DNA of 64,000 bases, taken from contig NZ_BBXE01000020.1 in assembly GCF_001570565.1 (NCBI RefSeq), forward strand, positions 1-64,000. The letters are read 5' to 3'. Source of the DNA: Herbidospora yilanensis. Its GTDB lineage: Bacteria; Actinomycetota; Actinomycetes; Streptosporangiales; Streptosporangiaceae. A program made the translations under genes and the position numbers. Positions 50,975 to 60,748 of the stretch are shown one piece after another; position 1 is the first letter of the stretch; each line of letters opens with the position of its first letter. The notes below the pieces were generated by a model. It was not told where the DNA came from and did no database searches. It saw nothing but the letters and a program-made list of their open reading frames with translations.

Positions 50975-52030
50975 ATGATCGACTTGATGTCTCGCAGCGT
51001 CCAGGTGATCCGCGAGAATCAGTCGCCCTCGGGGGCCTATCCGGCGTGCCCGACCTTCTCGGCCTATGCGGGTTACGCGTGGCTCCGCGATGGCGCGTTC
51101 ATCGCGGAGGGCATGTCCCGCGCGGGCGAGGAGGCCTCGGTCACCGCCTTCCACCAGTGGTGCGCGCGGGTCATCTCCGCACGCGCCGCGCAGGTCGACG
51201 ACCTGATCGACAGACGCCATGACGAGACGCTCTCACCTGGGGAGATGCTGCCGACCCGGTTCACCCTCGACGGCGCCGACGGCGCCGACGAGTGGTGGGA
51301 CCACCAGCTCGACGGCTACGGCACGTGGTTGTGGCAGCTCGCCGAGCACGTCCGGCGTTTCGACACCCCGGTTCCCCTCGACGCGGTCCAGGTCGCGGCC
51401 CGCTACCTGTCGGCGTTCTGGGACAGCCCCTGCTACGACTGGTGGGAGGAGCACGTCGACCAGCGCCACGTGGCCACGCTCGGCGCGATCCACGCCGGGC
51501 TGCGGGCCGCGATCTCGCTCGGGGCGGCGAACCCGGAGATCAAGGAGGCGATCGGCGGCGTCGAGGCGCTGATCGCCGCCGAGGGCGTCTCCGAGAAGGG
51601 CCACCTGCGCAAGTGGCTGGGCTCCGACGAGGTCGACGCCAGCCTGCTGGCGTGCGTCGCCCCCTTCGGCGTGTACGCCCCCGACCACCCCGTGGCCGTC
51701 GCGACCGTCGCCGAGGTCGAGCGGCAGCTCGCGCACGACGGCGGGGTGTACCGCTACCGGGCCGACACCTTCTACGGCGGCGGCCGGTGGGTGCTGCTGG
51801 CCGGGTTCCTCGGCCTGAACCACGCCGCGGCCGGACGTCCCGACGAGGCCCGGCGCTACCTCGGCTGGATGGCCGCGCAGGCCCTGCCCACCGGCGACCT
51901 GCCCGAGCAGGTCTCCGACGTGCTGCTCTTCCCCGACCGATATGACGAGTGGCTGCGGCGCTGGGGGACGGTCGCCACCCCCCTGCTGTGGTCGCACGGG
52001 ATGTACCTGATGCTGGGAGCCGAACTTTGA
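50975..52030 (+). CDS. Cytoplasmic GH15-like glycoside hydrolase
   Basis: A 351-residue protein without signal peptide that looks like the catalytic (alpha/alpha)6 barrel of GH15 glucoamylase-type enzymes. Landmarks are YAWLRDGAFIAEGM (substrate-binding Arg-Asp), DGYGTWLWQL, YDWWEEHVDQRH with the likely catalytic acid among Glu158/159, and GDLPEQVSDV with Glu311 as likely base. The enzyme would release glucose from the non-reducing end of an imported alpha-glucan. It is shorter than most bacterial GH15 proteins, since the N-terminal beta-sandwich is absent. AGGAGAG precedes the ATG. The stop overlaps the TTG start of the next gene (TTGA). Confidence 0.8.
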   Translation: MIDLMSRSVQVIRENQSPSGAYPACPTFSAYAGYAWLRDGAFIAEGMSRAGEEASVTAFHQWCARVISARAAQVDDLIDRRHDETLSPGEMLPTRFTLDGADGADEWWDHQLDGYGTWLWQLAEHVRRFDTPVPLDAVQVAARYLSAFWDSPCYDWWEEHVDQRHVATLGAIHAGLRAAISLGAANPEIKEAIGGVEALIAAEGVSEKGHLRKWLGSDEVDASLLACVAPFGVYAPDHPVAVATVAEVERQLAHDGGVYRYRADTFYGGGRWVLLAGFLGLNHAAAGRPDEARRYLGWMAAQALPTGDLPEQVSDVLLFPDRYDEWLRRWGTVATPLLWSHGMYLMLGAEL

Positions 52031-54171
52031 TCCGTCATCGCCCCTACGGCTCCGGCCACCCCTACGCCGAGTCGGAGGACCAGCGGGTTCCGCCGCTGCC
52101 GCTCGACGGCGAGGCCGTCGAGCTCCGGGTCCGCTCGTCGGCCGCCGAGGTGGTCTGCGAGTGGGACGGCGCCGACCTGCCCATGTCGCCCGCGTTCGCG
52201 GGTGAGGGCCCGGTCGTCACCGACGGCGGGCACCTGGCCGCCGCCCAGGCCAAGGCGGCCCGCGCCGCCAGCGGGTCGTGGACGGTGACCACACCTCCGC
52301 TGGTGTTCGGGAATCGCTACCGCTACCGGTTCCGGGAGCCGGGCCGTGCCACCCGGTGGTTCGAGGTGTCGGCGGCGCGGTGGCTGCCCGGGAAGATCAC
52401 TGTCGTCGGGACCGACCGGGTGGTGCCCGGATCGGTGGAGCAACTGGTCGACGCCGACGGGCCGCGCCGGGTCCGGTTCGTGGTGCGGCTCGCGCCCGGT
52501 GATCACCTGGTCGGGTTCGGGGAGCGGTTCAACGCCGTCGACCAGCGGGGCAACGACCTCGACGCGGTCGTGTTCGAGCAGTACAAGGGGCAGGGGGCGG
52601 CCAACAGGACGTACCTGCCGATGCCCTTCGCCTTCGTCGTCGGCGACGAGCCGTGGGGCTTCCACGTGCGGACGTCGCGGCGCACCTGGTACTCCACCGA
52701 GGGCGACCTGCTGACGATCGAGGCGGAGATCTCCGGCGACGAGCTGGAGATCGTCTTCTACGACGGCCGGCCCGCCGCCGTGCTGGCGGCCTTCCTCGAC
52801 GAGGTCGGCCACCCGACGGAGCTGCCCTCCTGGGTGTTCCGGCTCTGGGCCAGCGGCAACGAGTGGAACACCCAGGCCCGGGTGCTGCACGAGATGGACC
52901 GGCACCGCGAGCACGACATCCCGGTCGGAGCCCTGGTCATCGAGGCGTGGTCGGACGAGACGACCTTCACGGCCTTCCGCGGCGCGGTCTACGAGCCGTC
53001 GGAGGAACCGCACTCCCTGAAGGACTACGCCTTCCCCGCCGACGGCCCGTGGCCCGACCCGAAGGGCATGATCGACGAGCTGCACGACCGGGACGTCAAG
53101 GTGCTGCTCTGGCAGATCCCGCTGCAGAAGACGCGCCCGCACCCCCGCCACCAGGCGGCGGTCGACGCGCGGCAACTGGTCGAGAAGGGCTACGGCGTCC
53201 GCGAGGCGAACGGGAAGCCCTACCGGAACCGGGGCTGGTGGTTCCCGCTGGCGCTGATGCCCGACCTGTCCTCGCAGGAGGTCCGGGACTGGTGGACGGC
53301 CAAGCGCGCCTACCTCGTCTCCGAACTGGGCGTCGACGGGTTCAAGACCGACGGCGGCGAGCACGCGTGGGGCCACGACCTGCGCTACGCCGACGGCCGC
53401 CGCGGCGACGACGGGAACGGCCTGTTCCCCGTCCACTACGCGCGCGCCTTCGGCGACCTGCTGCGGTCCTGCGGCAAGGCCCCGGTGACGTTCAGCCGGG
53501 CCGGGTTCACCGGCTCGCAGCCGCACGGCGCGTTCTGGGCCGGCGACGAGGACTCGACGTGGACCGCCTTCGAGTCGTCGATCCGCGCCGGGATCACCGC
53601 CTCGGCGTGCGGGATCGTCTACTGGGGCTGGGACCTGGCCGGGTTCTCCGGCGACCTGCCCACCGCCGAGCTCTACCTGCGCGCGGCCGGCACCTCGGCG
53701 TTCATGCCGATCATGCAGTACCACTCCGAGTTCAACCACCACCGCACCCCCGTCCGCGACCGCACGCCCTGGAACATCGCCGAACAGACCGGCGACGACG
53801 GGGTCATCCCGGTCTTCCGGGAGTTCGCCAAGCTCAGGGAGCGGCTGGTGCCCTACCTGACCGAGCAGGCGGCGGTCGCGGTACGCGGCGGGAAGCCGCT
53901 CATGCGGGGCCTGTTCTTCGACCACATGGAACACGAGTTGTGGTCGTACCCCCTGCAGTTCAAGCTGGGCGACGCGCTGCTCGTCGTCCCCGTCACCACG
54001 CCGGGCGCCACCGAGATCGCCGCCTACCTGCCCTCGGGCGAGTGGGTGGACGTGTGGACCGGCGCGGTGCTCAACGGTGGGCGGGAGGTCGTCCTTCCCG
54101 CGCCCATCGAGCGTCCTCCAGTGCTCTGCGCCTCCGAGCACTGGCCGCGTCTGAAAGGAATGTTCGCATGA
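52027..54171 (+). CDS. Cytoplasmic GH31 alpha-glucosidase-type enzyme
   Basis: A 714-residue GH31 enzyme without signal peptide. The retaining nucleophile is Asp442 in DGFKTDGGEHAW and the acid/base is Asp507 in FWAGDEDSTW. Upstream, RLWASGNEWNTQARVLHEMD and VIEAWSDETTFTAF resemble the isomaltosyltransferase subgroup more than maltase-type GH31. By context it would open or trim the imported cyclic or branched glucan, with GH15 finishing the job. The start is TTG at 52027, overlapping the GH15 stop (TTGA); earlier frames run inside the GH15 gene. The stop overlaps the next gene (ATGA). Confidence 0.88.
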   Translation: MIRHRPYGSGHPYAESEDQRVPPLPLDGEAVELRVRSSAAEVVCEWDGADLPMSPAFAGEGPVVTDGGHLAAAQAKAARAASGSWTVTTPPLVFGNRYRYRFREPGRATRWFEVSAARWLPGKITVVGTDRVVPGSVEQLVDADGPRRVRFVVRLAPGDHLVGFGERFNAVDQRGNDLDAVVFEQYKGQGAANRTYLPMPFAFVVGDEPWGFHVRTSRRTWYSTEGDLLTIEAEISGDELEIVFYDGRPAAVLAAFLDEVGHPTELPSWVFRLWASGNEWNTQARVLHEMDRHREHDIPVGALVIEAWSDETTFTAFRGAVYEPSEEPHSLKDYAFPADGPWPDPKGMIDELHDRDVKVLLWQIPLQKTRPHPRHQAAVDARQLVEKGYGVREANGKPYRNRGWWFPLALMPDLSSQEVRDWWTAKRAYLVSELGVDGFKTDGGEHAWGHDLRYADGRRGDDGNGLFPVHYARAFGDLLRSCGKAPVTFSRAGFTGSQPHGAFWAGDEDSTWTAFESSIRAGITASACGIVYWGWDLAGFSGDLPTAELYLRAAGTSAFMPIMQYHSEFNHHRTPVRDRTPWNIAEQTGDDGVIPVFREFAKLRERLVPYLTEQAAVAVRGGKPLMRGLFFDHMEHELWSYPLQFKLGDALLVVPVTTPGATEIAAYLPSGEWVDVWTGAVLNGGREVVLPAPIERPPVLCASEHWPRLKGMFA

Positions 54172-57100
54172 CCCGGTTACGCTCGGGCGTCACCGTCGTG
54201 GTCCTGGCGCTGCTGACCACGATGTTGTATGCCCTTCCCGCGGCCGCCCTCAGCGGTGTGCACCACAACCCGACCGGCATCGACGACCTCTACTCCACCG
54301 AGCCGACCGAGCGCTCTCCCCGCGACCCGATGGCCGGGGAGGCCGTCACCCTCAAGGCCACGACCTGGCCGATCGAGCCGGGTCAGACCGTCTGGATCAC
54401 CTGGACGAAGAACGGCGTCGCGCAGACCCCGATCGGCGCCGCCTGGGACTACAACCAGGGCGACAACACCTACTGGCGCATCAACATGGGCTCGTTCGCG
54501 CGGGGCGACTCGATCTCCTACACCGTCAACGCCGACGTCAACGGCGGCGGGCAGCGCAGCGTGGGCCCGTTCACGTTCAAGGTGACGTCGTGGTCGACGG
54601 TCACCAACGTGGTGTCGTACGTGAACAACGGCACCAGCGTCGACGTGACGACCGGCGACTCGGCGGGGTCGTTCACGCCGAAGATCCGCTTCGCCTTCCC
54701 CGCGCTCGACCGGTTCCGCACCCAGATCGCCCCTTCCGGCAGCGGCCTGAACATCACCGGCGTGTCCGGCTACACGGTCACCAACTCGGCCTCCACCCTC
54801 CAGATCTCGACGCCGTCCCTGGTGCTGAAGATCCAGAAGACGCCCTACCGCCTGTCGGTCTACAAGGGCGACGGCACGACCCTGATCACGCGGCAGTACG
54901 ACCCGTCGGTGTTCCGGAACATCGGCTGGGCCAGCGACGGCGTGTCGACGATCACGAAGATCGAGGACCACTTCCTGTCGCCGGCCGGTGAACGCTTCGA
55001 GGGCTTCGGCGAACGCTACGACCGCCTCGACCAGCGCGGCACCGACGTGCACAACTACGTCTACAACCAGTACCGAGACCAGGGGTCGTGGCGGCGCACC
55101 TACCTCTCGGTGCCCTTCTTCCTGAACTCGGCCGGATACGGCGTCTACCTCCCCTCGACCCGCTACTCGGTCTTCAACCTGAACACCCACCTGAGCGACC
55201 TGGCCGGATTCACCGTCGACACGAACGGCGCGCTGAACTCGACGCTCGACTACCACTTCTTCGCGGGCACCCCCACGGAGATCGTCGACGACTACACCGC
55301 GGTGACCGGCCGGCCGCAACTGCCACCCAAGTGGGCGTTCGGGCTCTGGATGTCGGCCAACGAGTGGAACACCCAGTCGGAGGTCACGGCCGAACTCGCC
55401 AACCCGACGACGCACAACATCCCCCACTCGGCGATCGTGCTGGAGCAGTGGAGCGACGAGGCGACCTTCTACGTCTGGCACGGCGCGACGTACACGGCGA
55501 AACCCGGCAGCGGGAAACTCGCGCTGAGCGATCTGACGTTCCCGCCGGGGACGGCGTGGAGCAACCCGAAGGCGATGGTCGACGACGCCCATTCCAAGGG
55601 CATCAAGGTCATCCTGTGGCAGATCCCGGTGTTCAAGGAGAACTTCGACACCAACCCGTCGACCGCCCCGCAGCAGCACCTCAACGACAAGGCCTACGCG
55701 CAGGCGCAGGGCTATGTCGCCGCGCAGCCGGGCGGCGTCTACCGGGTGCCGACGGGCCAGTGGTTCGGCGACAGCATGGTGCCCGACTTCACCTCCTCCG
55801 CCGCGCGGAGCTGGTGGATGAGCAAGCGCGACTACCTGATGGACGACGTCGGCATCGACGGATTCAAGACCGACGGCTCCGAGGCGATCTTCGGCCGGAA
55901 CGTCTCGTTCGCCGACGGCCGCAAGGGCGACGAGATGCACAACGCCTACCCGAACTCCTACCTGTCGGCGTACAACACCTACGTCAAGGGCAAGAAGCCG
56001 GACGGCACGATCTTCAGCCGGGCCGGCACCGCCGGGGCGCAGTCGACCTCCATCTTCTGGGCCGGCGACCAGAACTCCTCGTTCCCGGCGTTCCAGGAGG
56101 CCGTGCGGGCGCAGCTCTCCGCCGGGCAGTCGGGCGTGCCCTACACCGCGTGGGACATGGCCGGGTTCACCGGCGACTTCCCGAGCGCGGAGCTCTATCT
56201 GCGGTCGGCGGCGCAGGCGGCGTTCTCGCCGATCATGCAGTACCACTCGGAGAAGGCCAATCCCGGCGTCTCCGAGGCGCGCACCCCGTGGAACGTGCAG
56301 GCCCGGACCGGCAACACGAACGTGATCCCGTACTTCCGCAAGTTCGCCAACGTGCGGATGAACCTGATCCCCTACCTCTACACCGAGGCCAAGTCGTCGT
56401 CGGTGACCGGTGTGCCGATGATGCGGGCGATGAGCTTCGCCTTCCCGTCCGACTCCACGGCCGCCGCCCTCGACCAGCAGTACATGTTCGGCCCGCAGCT
56501 CCTCGTCGCGCCGATCACCACGGCCGGGGCGACGTCGAAGAACGTCTACCTGCCGTCGGGTGAGTGGTACGACCTGTGGAACGGCGGCCGGTTCACCGGC
56601 CCCGGGACGAAGACCTACAACGCCGGGCTGGACACGATCCCCGTCTACGCGAAGGCCGGGGCGATCATCCCGCTGAACCTCAACGCGGGTTACGAGCTGG
56701 GCGGGAACATCTCGAACAGCGTGTCGTCCTACGCCAACCTGGTGTTCCGCATCTACCCGTCGGGCAGCTCGTCGTACTCCTACTTCGAGGACTCGGCGGG
56801 GCTGAACCGGACGATCACCTCGACCGAGAACTGGGCCGCGCACACGGTCGGCGTCTCGGTGCCCGCGCTGACCACGACCAGCACGCTCCAGGTCGCCTCG
56901 ACGCAGCCGTCGTCGGTGACCGGCGCGACCGCGCGGGCCTCCCTGGCCGCGCTCCAGTCGGCCTCCGAGGGCTGGTGGTGGGACCCGGTGCAGCAGCTCA
57001 CGTACGTGAAGCTGGCCTCCAGCGTCTCCGCGCGGTCGGTCACCCTGAACGGGGTCGACAAGGCGGCCTACGAGGCCGAGTTCGGCGCCGGCGTCGGCGT

Positions 57101-57431
57101 CTCGACCAACACCAACCACGCCGGCTACACCGGCACCGGTTTCGTCGACGGCTTCGCCTCCTCGGGCGACTCGGTGACCTTCCAGCTCAGGGCCGACGCG
57201 ACCGGCAGCCACCAGCTCAAGTTCCGCTACTCGACGACGGTCGCCTCGACGCGGACCGTCTACGTGGACGGGGTCTCGGTCGGCACGCTCAACCTGCCCG
57301 CCCTGCCGAACTGGGACACCTGGGGCACCGCGACGCTCACGACCAACCTCACGGCCGGAGCACGCTCGATCAAGATCGAGTACGCGTCCAACGGCATCAA
57401 CCTGGACAACCTGGTGGTGGCGCGGCCATGA
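54168..57431 (+). CDS. ctsY: Secreted GH31 3-alpha-isomaltosyltransferase (cycloalternan-forming enzyme)
   Basis: 1087 residues with a signal peptide (1-27). The mature N-terminus (TGIDDLYSTEPTERSPRDP, then TTWPIEPGQTVWITWTKNG) follows closely what I remember of cycloalternan-forming enzymes from Trueperella and Listeria. The GH31 core has nucleophile Asp569 (GFKTDGSEAIF) and acid/base Asp634 (FWAGDQNSS). The C-terminus is a CBM35 (YEAEFGAGVGVSTNTNHAGYTG, about 955-1087). The enzyme would transfer isomaltosyl units to form alpha-1,3 links and close the cyclic tetrasaccharide outside the cell. The ATG overlaps the upstream GH31 stop and its own stop overlaps the next start (both ATGA). Confidence 0.88.
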   Translation: MTRLRSGVTVVVLALLTTMLYALPAAALSGVHHNPTGIDDLYSTEPTERSPRDPMAGEAVTLKATTWPIEPGQTVWITWTKNGVAQTPIGAAWDYNQGDNTYWRINMGSFARGDSISYTVNADVNGGGQRSVGPFTFKVTSWSTVTNVVSYVNNGTSVDVTTGDSAGSFTPKIRFAFPALDRFRTQIAPSGSGLNITGVSGYTVTNSASTLQISTPSLVLKIQKTPYRLSVYKGDGTTLITRQYDPSVFRNIGWASDGVSTITKIEDHFLSPAGERFEGFGERYDRLDQRGTDVHNYVYNQYRDQGSWRRTYLSVPFFLNSAGYGVYLPSTRYSVFNLNTHLSDLAGFTVDTNGALNSTLDYHFFAGTPTEIVDDYTAVTGRPQLPPKWAFGLWMSANEWNTQSEVTAELANPTTHNIPHSAIVLEQWSDEATFYVWHGATYTAKPGSGKLALSDLTFPPGTAWSNPKAMVDDAHSKGIKVILWQIPVFKENFDTNPSTAPQQHLNDKAYAQAQGYVAAQPGGVYRVPTGQWFGDSMVPDFTSSAARSWWMSKRDYLMDDVGIDGFKTDGSEAIFGRNVSFADGRKGDEMHNAYPNSYLSAYNTYVKGKKPDGTIFSRAGTAGAQSTSIFWAGDQNSSFPAFQEAVRAQLSAGQSGVPYTAWDMAGFTGDFPSAELYLRSAAQAAFSPIMQYHSEKANPGVSEARTPWNVQARTGNTNVIPYFRKFANVRMNLIPYLYTEAKSSSVTGVPMMRAMSFAFPSDSTAAALDQQYMFGPQLLVAPITTAGATSKNVYLPSGEWYDLWNGGRFTGPGTKTYNAGLDTIPVYAKAGAIIPLNLNAGYELGGNISNSVSSYANLVFRIYPSGSSSYSYFEDSAGLNRTITSTENWAAHTVGVSVPALTTTSTLQVASTQPSSVTGATARASLAALQSASEGWWWDPVQQLTYVKLASSVSARSVTLNGVDKAAYEAEFGAGVGVSTNTNHAGYTGTGFVDGFASSGDSVTFQLRADATGSHQLKFRYSTTVASTRTVYVDGVSVGTLNLPALPNWDTWGTATLTTNLTAGARSIKIEYASNGINLDNLVVARP

Positions 57432-60256
57432 GACGACTTCTCACGGTATTCGTGGTTCTGGCGAGCAGCTTCCTGGTCGCCCTGCCCGCCCAGGCCGCCG
57501 TCCAGCGGGTGCAGTTCACCAGCGGGTCGACGTACCTGATCGCCGAGTTCCTCGACGACGACCTGGTGCACTTCGAGCTCGCCCAGGGCACCAGCCCCGG
57601 CACGGGTTCGCCGATCTTCACCACCCCCCAGGTGGCGAAGACCGACTACACCGGGCCGACGTCGTTCAACCAGGTCGGGAACGTCATCACGACGGCGTCC
57701 ATGAAGGTGGAGGTCACCGCCGGGACGCTCTGCGTCAAGGTCTCCGACCCGACCCGGCTGCTCTACGAGGCCTGCCCGCGCAACCTCTCACAGGCGTGGA
57801 AGGGGCTCTCGGTGACGAAGGGCTCCATCCAGCACGCCTACGGCCTCGGCCAGCAGTTCTTCACCGGCGGCAGCGCCGACGGCGACTGGGTCGGCCGGAC
57901 CCGGTCGCCCGGCGGCGCCTACGGCAACGCCATGGTCTGGGACCCCGACAACGGCCCCGTGGGCAACACCCAGATCCCGGTGCTGTTCGCGGTGGGGGCG
58001 TCCAACCTGAACTACGGCCTGTTCCTGGACCAGGTCTACAAGCAGGAGTGGAACCTCAACGGCGACCCGTGGACCATCGACACCTGGGGCGACCAGCTCC
58101 GGTGGTACACGATGACCGGCCCCGACCTGCCCGACCTGCGCAAGGACTACCTGGAGCTGACCGGCCGCCCGCCGGTGCCGCCGAAGAAGGCGTTCGGCCT
58201 GTGGGTGTCGGAGTTCGGCTACGACGACTGGACCGAGATCGACAACCGGCTGGCCGGGCTGCGCACGGCCAAGTTCCCCGTGGACGGGTTCGTGCTCGAC
58301 CTGCCGTGGTTCGGCGGGGTGACGGCCGGGTCGGACAACACGCTGATGGGCTCGCTGACGTGGGACACGACCGACTTCCCGGCTCCGGCCACGAAGATCG
58401 CCGACTATTCGACGAACCAGGGTGTCGGGCTGATGACGATCGAGGAGTCGTACATCGGCAAGAACCGCCCCGAACACGCCGACATGGCCTCACGCGGCTA
58501 TCTGGTGCGGGCGGGCTGCTCGTCGTGCGCGCCGACCTACCTGACCACCAACGACTGGTGGGGCCGCGGCGGGATGATCGACTGGACGCAGAACGCGGCC
58601 GGCGACTATTGGCATGGTCTGAAACGTCAGGCTCTTAGTAATCAGGGCATTCTGGGGCACTGGCTCGACCTGGGCGAACCGGAGATGTACGACCCCGCCG
58701 ACTGGGTCTCCGGGGTCATGCCGGGCAAGCACGCGCACGCCGACTACCACAACGTCTACAACCTGAAGTGGGCCGAGAGCATCGCGCGGAACTACGCTTC
58801 GGGCACGAAGCGGCCGTTCATGCTCGCGCGGTCGGGCGCGGGCGGCATGCAGCGGCACGGTGTGGCGATGTGGTCGGCCGACATCGGGTCGAAGCTGACC
58901 GCGCTGGCCCAGCAGCAGAACGCCCAGATGCACATGTCGATGTCCGGGATCGACTACTACGGCTCCGACATCGGCGGATTCCGGCGCGAGATGCTCGACA
59001 GCGACCTGAACGAGCTCTACACGCAGTGGTTCGCCAACGGCGCCTGGTTCGACGTGCCGCTGCGCCCGCACACCGAGAACCTGTGCAACTGCGCGGCGAC
59101 CTCGCCGGACTCGATCGGGCACGTGGCCAGCAACCTGGGGAACCTGCGGCGGCGGTATGAGCTGACGCCGTACTACTACTCGCTGGCGCACCGGGCCTAC
59201 CTCACGGGCGAGCCGGTGGTGCCGCCGCTGGTGTACCAGTACCAGAACGACACGAACGTCCGGGAGATGGGCAACGAGAAACTGATCGGCAAGGACCTGC
59301 TGGTCGGGGTCGTGGCCGGGGCGAACGAGCGGTCGCGGAACATGTACCTGCCCGCGGGGACCTGGTATGACTACGCGACCAACGAGAAGCTCGTCTCCAC
59401 CGGCCAGTGGTTCAACGACCGACCGCTGTGGGTGAACGGCGAGTTCCGGCTGCCGACGTTCGCACGGGCCGGGGCGATCATTCCCAAGATGTTCGTGGAC
59501 GACAAGACCATGAACGTCGTCGGAAAGCGCACCGACGCCTCCACGCGGAACGAGCTCGTCGCACGGGTCTACGCGTCGCCGACCGCGAGCTCCTTCACCC
59601 TCTACGAGGACGACGGGTCCTCCACCGGCTACAAGACCGGCTCGGTGCGGACCACCGCGTTGAGCCAGTCTGTCTCGGGGTCGGTGGCGACCGTGACGGT
59701 CGCGGCCTCTTCCGGGACGTACACCGGAGCGCCTTCCTCGCGCTCGAACGTGGTGGAACTGGTGGCGGACACGCAGGCCAGCGCGGTGACCCTGAACGGG
59801 TCGGCACTCACGCAGTACTCCTCCAAGACCGCTTTCGACGCGGCCTCCAGCGGGTGGTACAACGCGGGTGGCGGCGTGATCGTCGCCAAGTCGGCATCGG
59901 TGGCGGTCGGGACGGCGAAGACGTTCGCGTTCACCACCGGGCAGACGCCGTCGTCGATGACGTTCAGTTGCGCAGCGGGGACGACGGTTTCCGGACAGTC
60001 GGTTTACGCGGTGGGGAACGTGCCGCAGCTCGGGGCGTGGTCGGTGGCCAGCGCGGTCAAACTTTCGCCTACCTCTTATCCGACGTGGACGGGGACCATC
60101 TCGAAGCTGCCGCCTGGGGCTTCGGTCGAGTGGAAGTGCGTGAAACGGCAGGAGGCCGGGTTCCCGGACACGGCTGACGCTTGGGAACCGGGCGGGAACA
60201 CGGTGTTCACGGCACCGGCGAGCGGATCGGGAGGGACGACCTCAGGCTCATTCTGA
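57428..60256 (+). CDS. ctsZ: Secreted GH31 6-alpha-glucosyltransferase with CBM20
   Basis: 942 residues. The signal peptide (1-25) ends AQA. The GH31 core has nucleophile Asp414 in HWLDLGEPEMYD and acid/base Asp485 in MWSADIGSKL. A C-terminal starch-binding CBM20 spans about 845-942 (SVYAVGNVPQLGAWSVASAVKL, WKCVKRQ, WEPGGNTVFTAP). Together with the isomaltosyltransferase encoded just upstream it fits the 6-alpha-glucosyltransferase that places an alpha-1,6 glucose on starch chain ends, the first step of cycloalternan synthesis. Assignment rests on the pair and the starch-binding module more than on remembered sequence. The ATG overlaps the upstream stop (ATGA). A strong terminator follows. 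Confidence 0.8.
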   Translation: MRRLLTVFVVLASSFLVALPAQAAVQRVQFTSGSTYLIAEFLDDDLVHFELAQGTSPGTGSPIFTTPQVAKTDYTGPTSFNQVGNVITTASMKVEVTAGTLCVKVSDPTRLLYEACPRNLSQAWKGLSVTKGSIQHAYGLGQQFFTGGSADGDWVGRTRSPGGAYGNAMVWDPDNGPVGNTQIPVLFAVGASNLNYGLFLDQVYKQEWNLNGDPWTIDTWGDQLRWYTMTGPDLPDLRKDYLELTGRPPVPPKKAFGLWVSEFGYDDWTEIDNRLAGLRTAKFPVDGFVLDLPWFGGVTAGSDNTLMGSLTWDTTDFPAPATKIADYSTNQGVGLMTIEESYIGKNRPEHADMASRGYLVRAGCSSCAPTYLTTNDWWGRGGMIDWTQNAAGDYWHGLKRQALSNQGILGHWLDLGEPEMYDPADWVSGVMPGKHAHADYHNVYNLKWAESIARNYASGTKRPFMLARSGAGGMQRHGVAMWSADIGSKLTALAQQQNAQMHMSMSGIDYYGSDIGGFRREMLDSDLNELYTQWFANGAWFDVPLRPHTENLCNCAATSPDSIGHVASNLGNLRRRYELTPYYYSLAHRAYLTGEPVVPPLVYQYQNDTNVREMGNEKLIGKDLLVGVVAGANERSRNMYLPAGTWYDYATNEKLVSTGQWFNDRPLWVNGEFRLPTFARAGAIIPKMFVDDKTMNVVGKRTDASTRNELVARVYASPTASSFTLYEDDGSSTGYKTGSVRTTALSQSVSGSVATVTVAASSGTYTGAPSSRSNVVELVADTQASAVTLNGSALTQYSSKTAFDAASSGWYNAGGGVIVAKSASVAVGTAKTFAFTTGQTPSSMTFSCAAGTTVSGQSVYAVGNVPQLGAWSVASAVKLSPTSYPTWTGTISKLPPGASVEWKCVKRQEAGFPDTADAWEPGGNTVFTAPASGSGGTTSGSF

Positions 60257-60274
60257 CATCGCCACACGATTAGG

Positions 60275-60308
60275 AAATGTGCCCGGATTCTCGGATCCGG
60301 GCACATTT
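60275..60308 (+). terminator. Strong terminator of the ROK-ABC-GH15-GH31 operon
   Basis: A perfect 14-bp stem (60275-60288 with 60295-60308) with a 6-nt loop and flanking AAA/TTT, 18 nt after the last stop. The next 224 bp hold no convincing gene on either strand. Confidence 0.85.
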
Positions 60309-60532
60309 CGTATTCGACCATCACATTTGACCGCGTGGAGATCTTTCTGGACATACTGTGACACCTTCGGCATCGCAAGCCATCTTGAGCTTCCTCGACC
60401 GGCCCACCTTCATGATGAGCGCGTACGTGTTCGGGCGCCCACGCCTACTTGTCCACATGCTCCCGTACCGCAGGGAGAGCGGCCTCGTAGCCATCTTGCC
60501 GGCGGGGATTCACAGATCGCCTTTGTTACTCT

Positions 60533-60748
60533 TCATGCCTTCTTCGGCCCCTGACCACCGGCCGGAGGTAAGTCGTGGTAGGACTCATCCGACATTCCCG
60601 GTAGGAGGCCACGCGTGATGGTGATGTAGACCTTGCCATAGGTGGTCTGCGTCTTCCACAGCAGGAACTGGTCCACGTCGTGTTCGGACAGTCGCCGCAA
60701 CAGGCCGAGCAGATCTTGGAACTCTTCGTCCGAGAGGGAACCGGTCAT
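60533..60748 (-). CDS. Small conserved-looking protein, unknown
   Basis: A 71-residue soluble protein (MTGSLSDEEFQDLLGLLRR, then FLLWKTQTTYGKVYITITR, ending QGPKKA). It reads as a short helical segment followed by two beta-strands; I do not recognise the family. The start is the ATG at 60748, which shares the palindrome CATG with the start of the divergent kinase gene, so the two start codons overlap on opposite strands. The ribosome-binding site (GGAG, 12 nt upstream) is poorly placed. Because the starts overlap, each gene's promoter must lie inside the other's coding sequence. Confidence 0.5.
   Translation of the reverse strand: MTGSLSDEEFQDLLGLLRRLSEHDVDQFLLWKTQTTYGKVYITITRGLLPGMSDESYHDLPPAGGQGPKKA

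Noticed and set aside
54177-57212. 1011-codon minus-strand frame opposite the isomaltosyltransferase gene
   Set aside because: Antisense shadow; the plus-strand protein has intact GH31 catalytic residues and a CBM35.
60309-60620. Short plus-strand frames after the operon terminator
   Set aside because: No ribosome-binding sites, unusual composition and no domain; the opposite-strand 71-residue frame is more protein-like.
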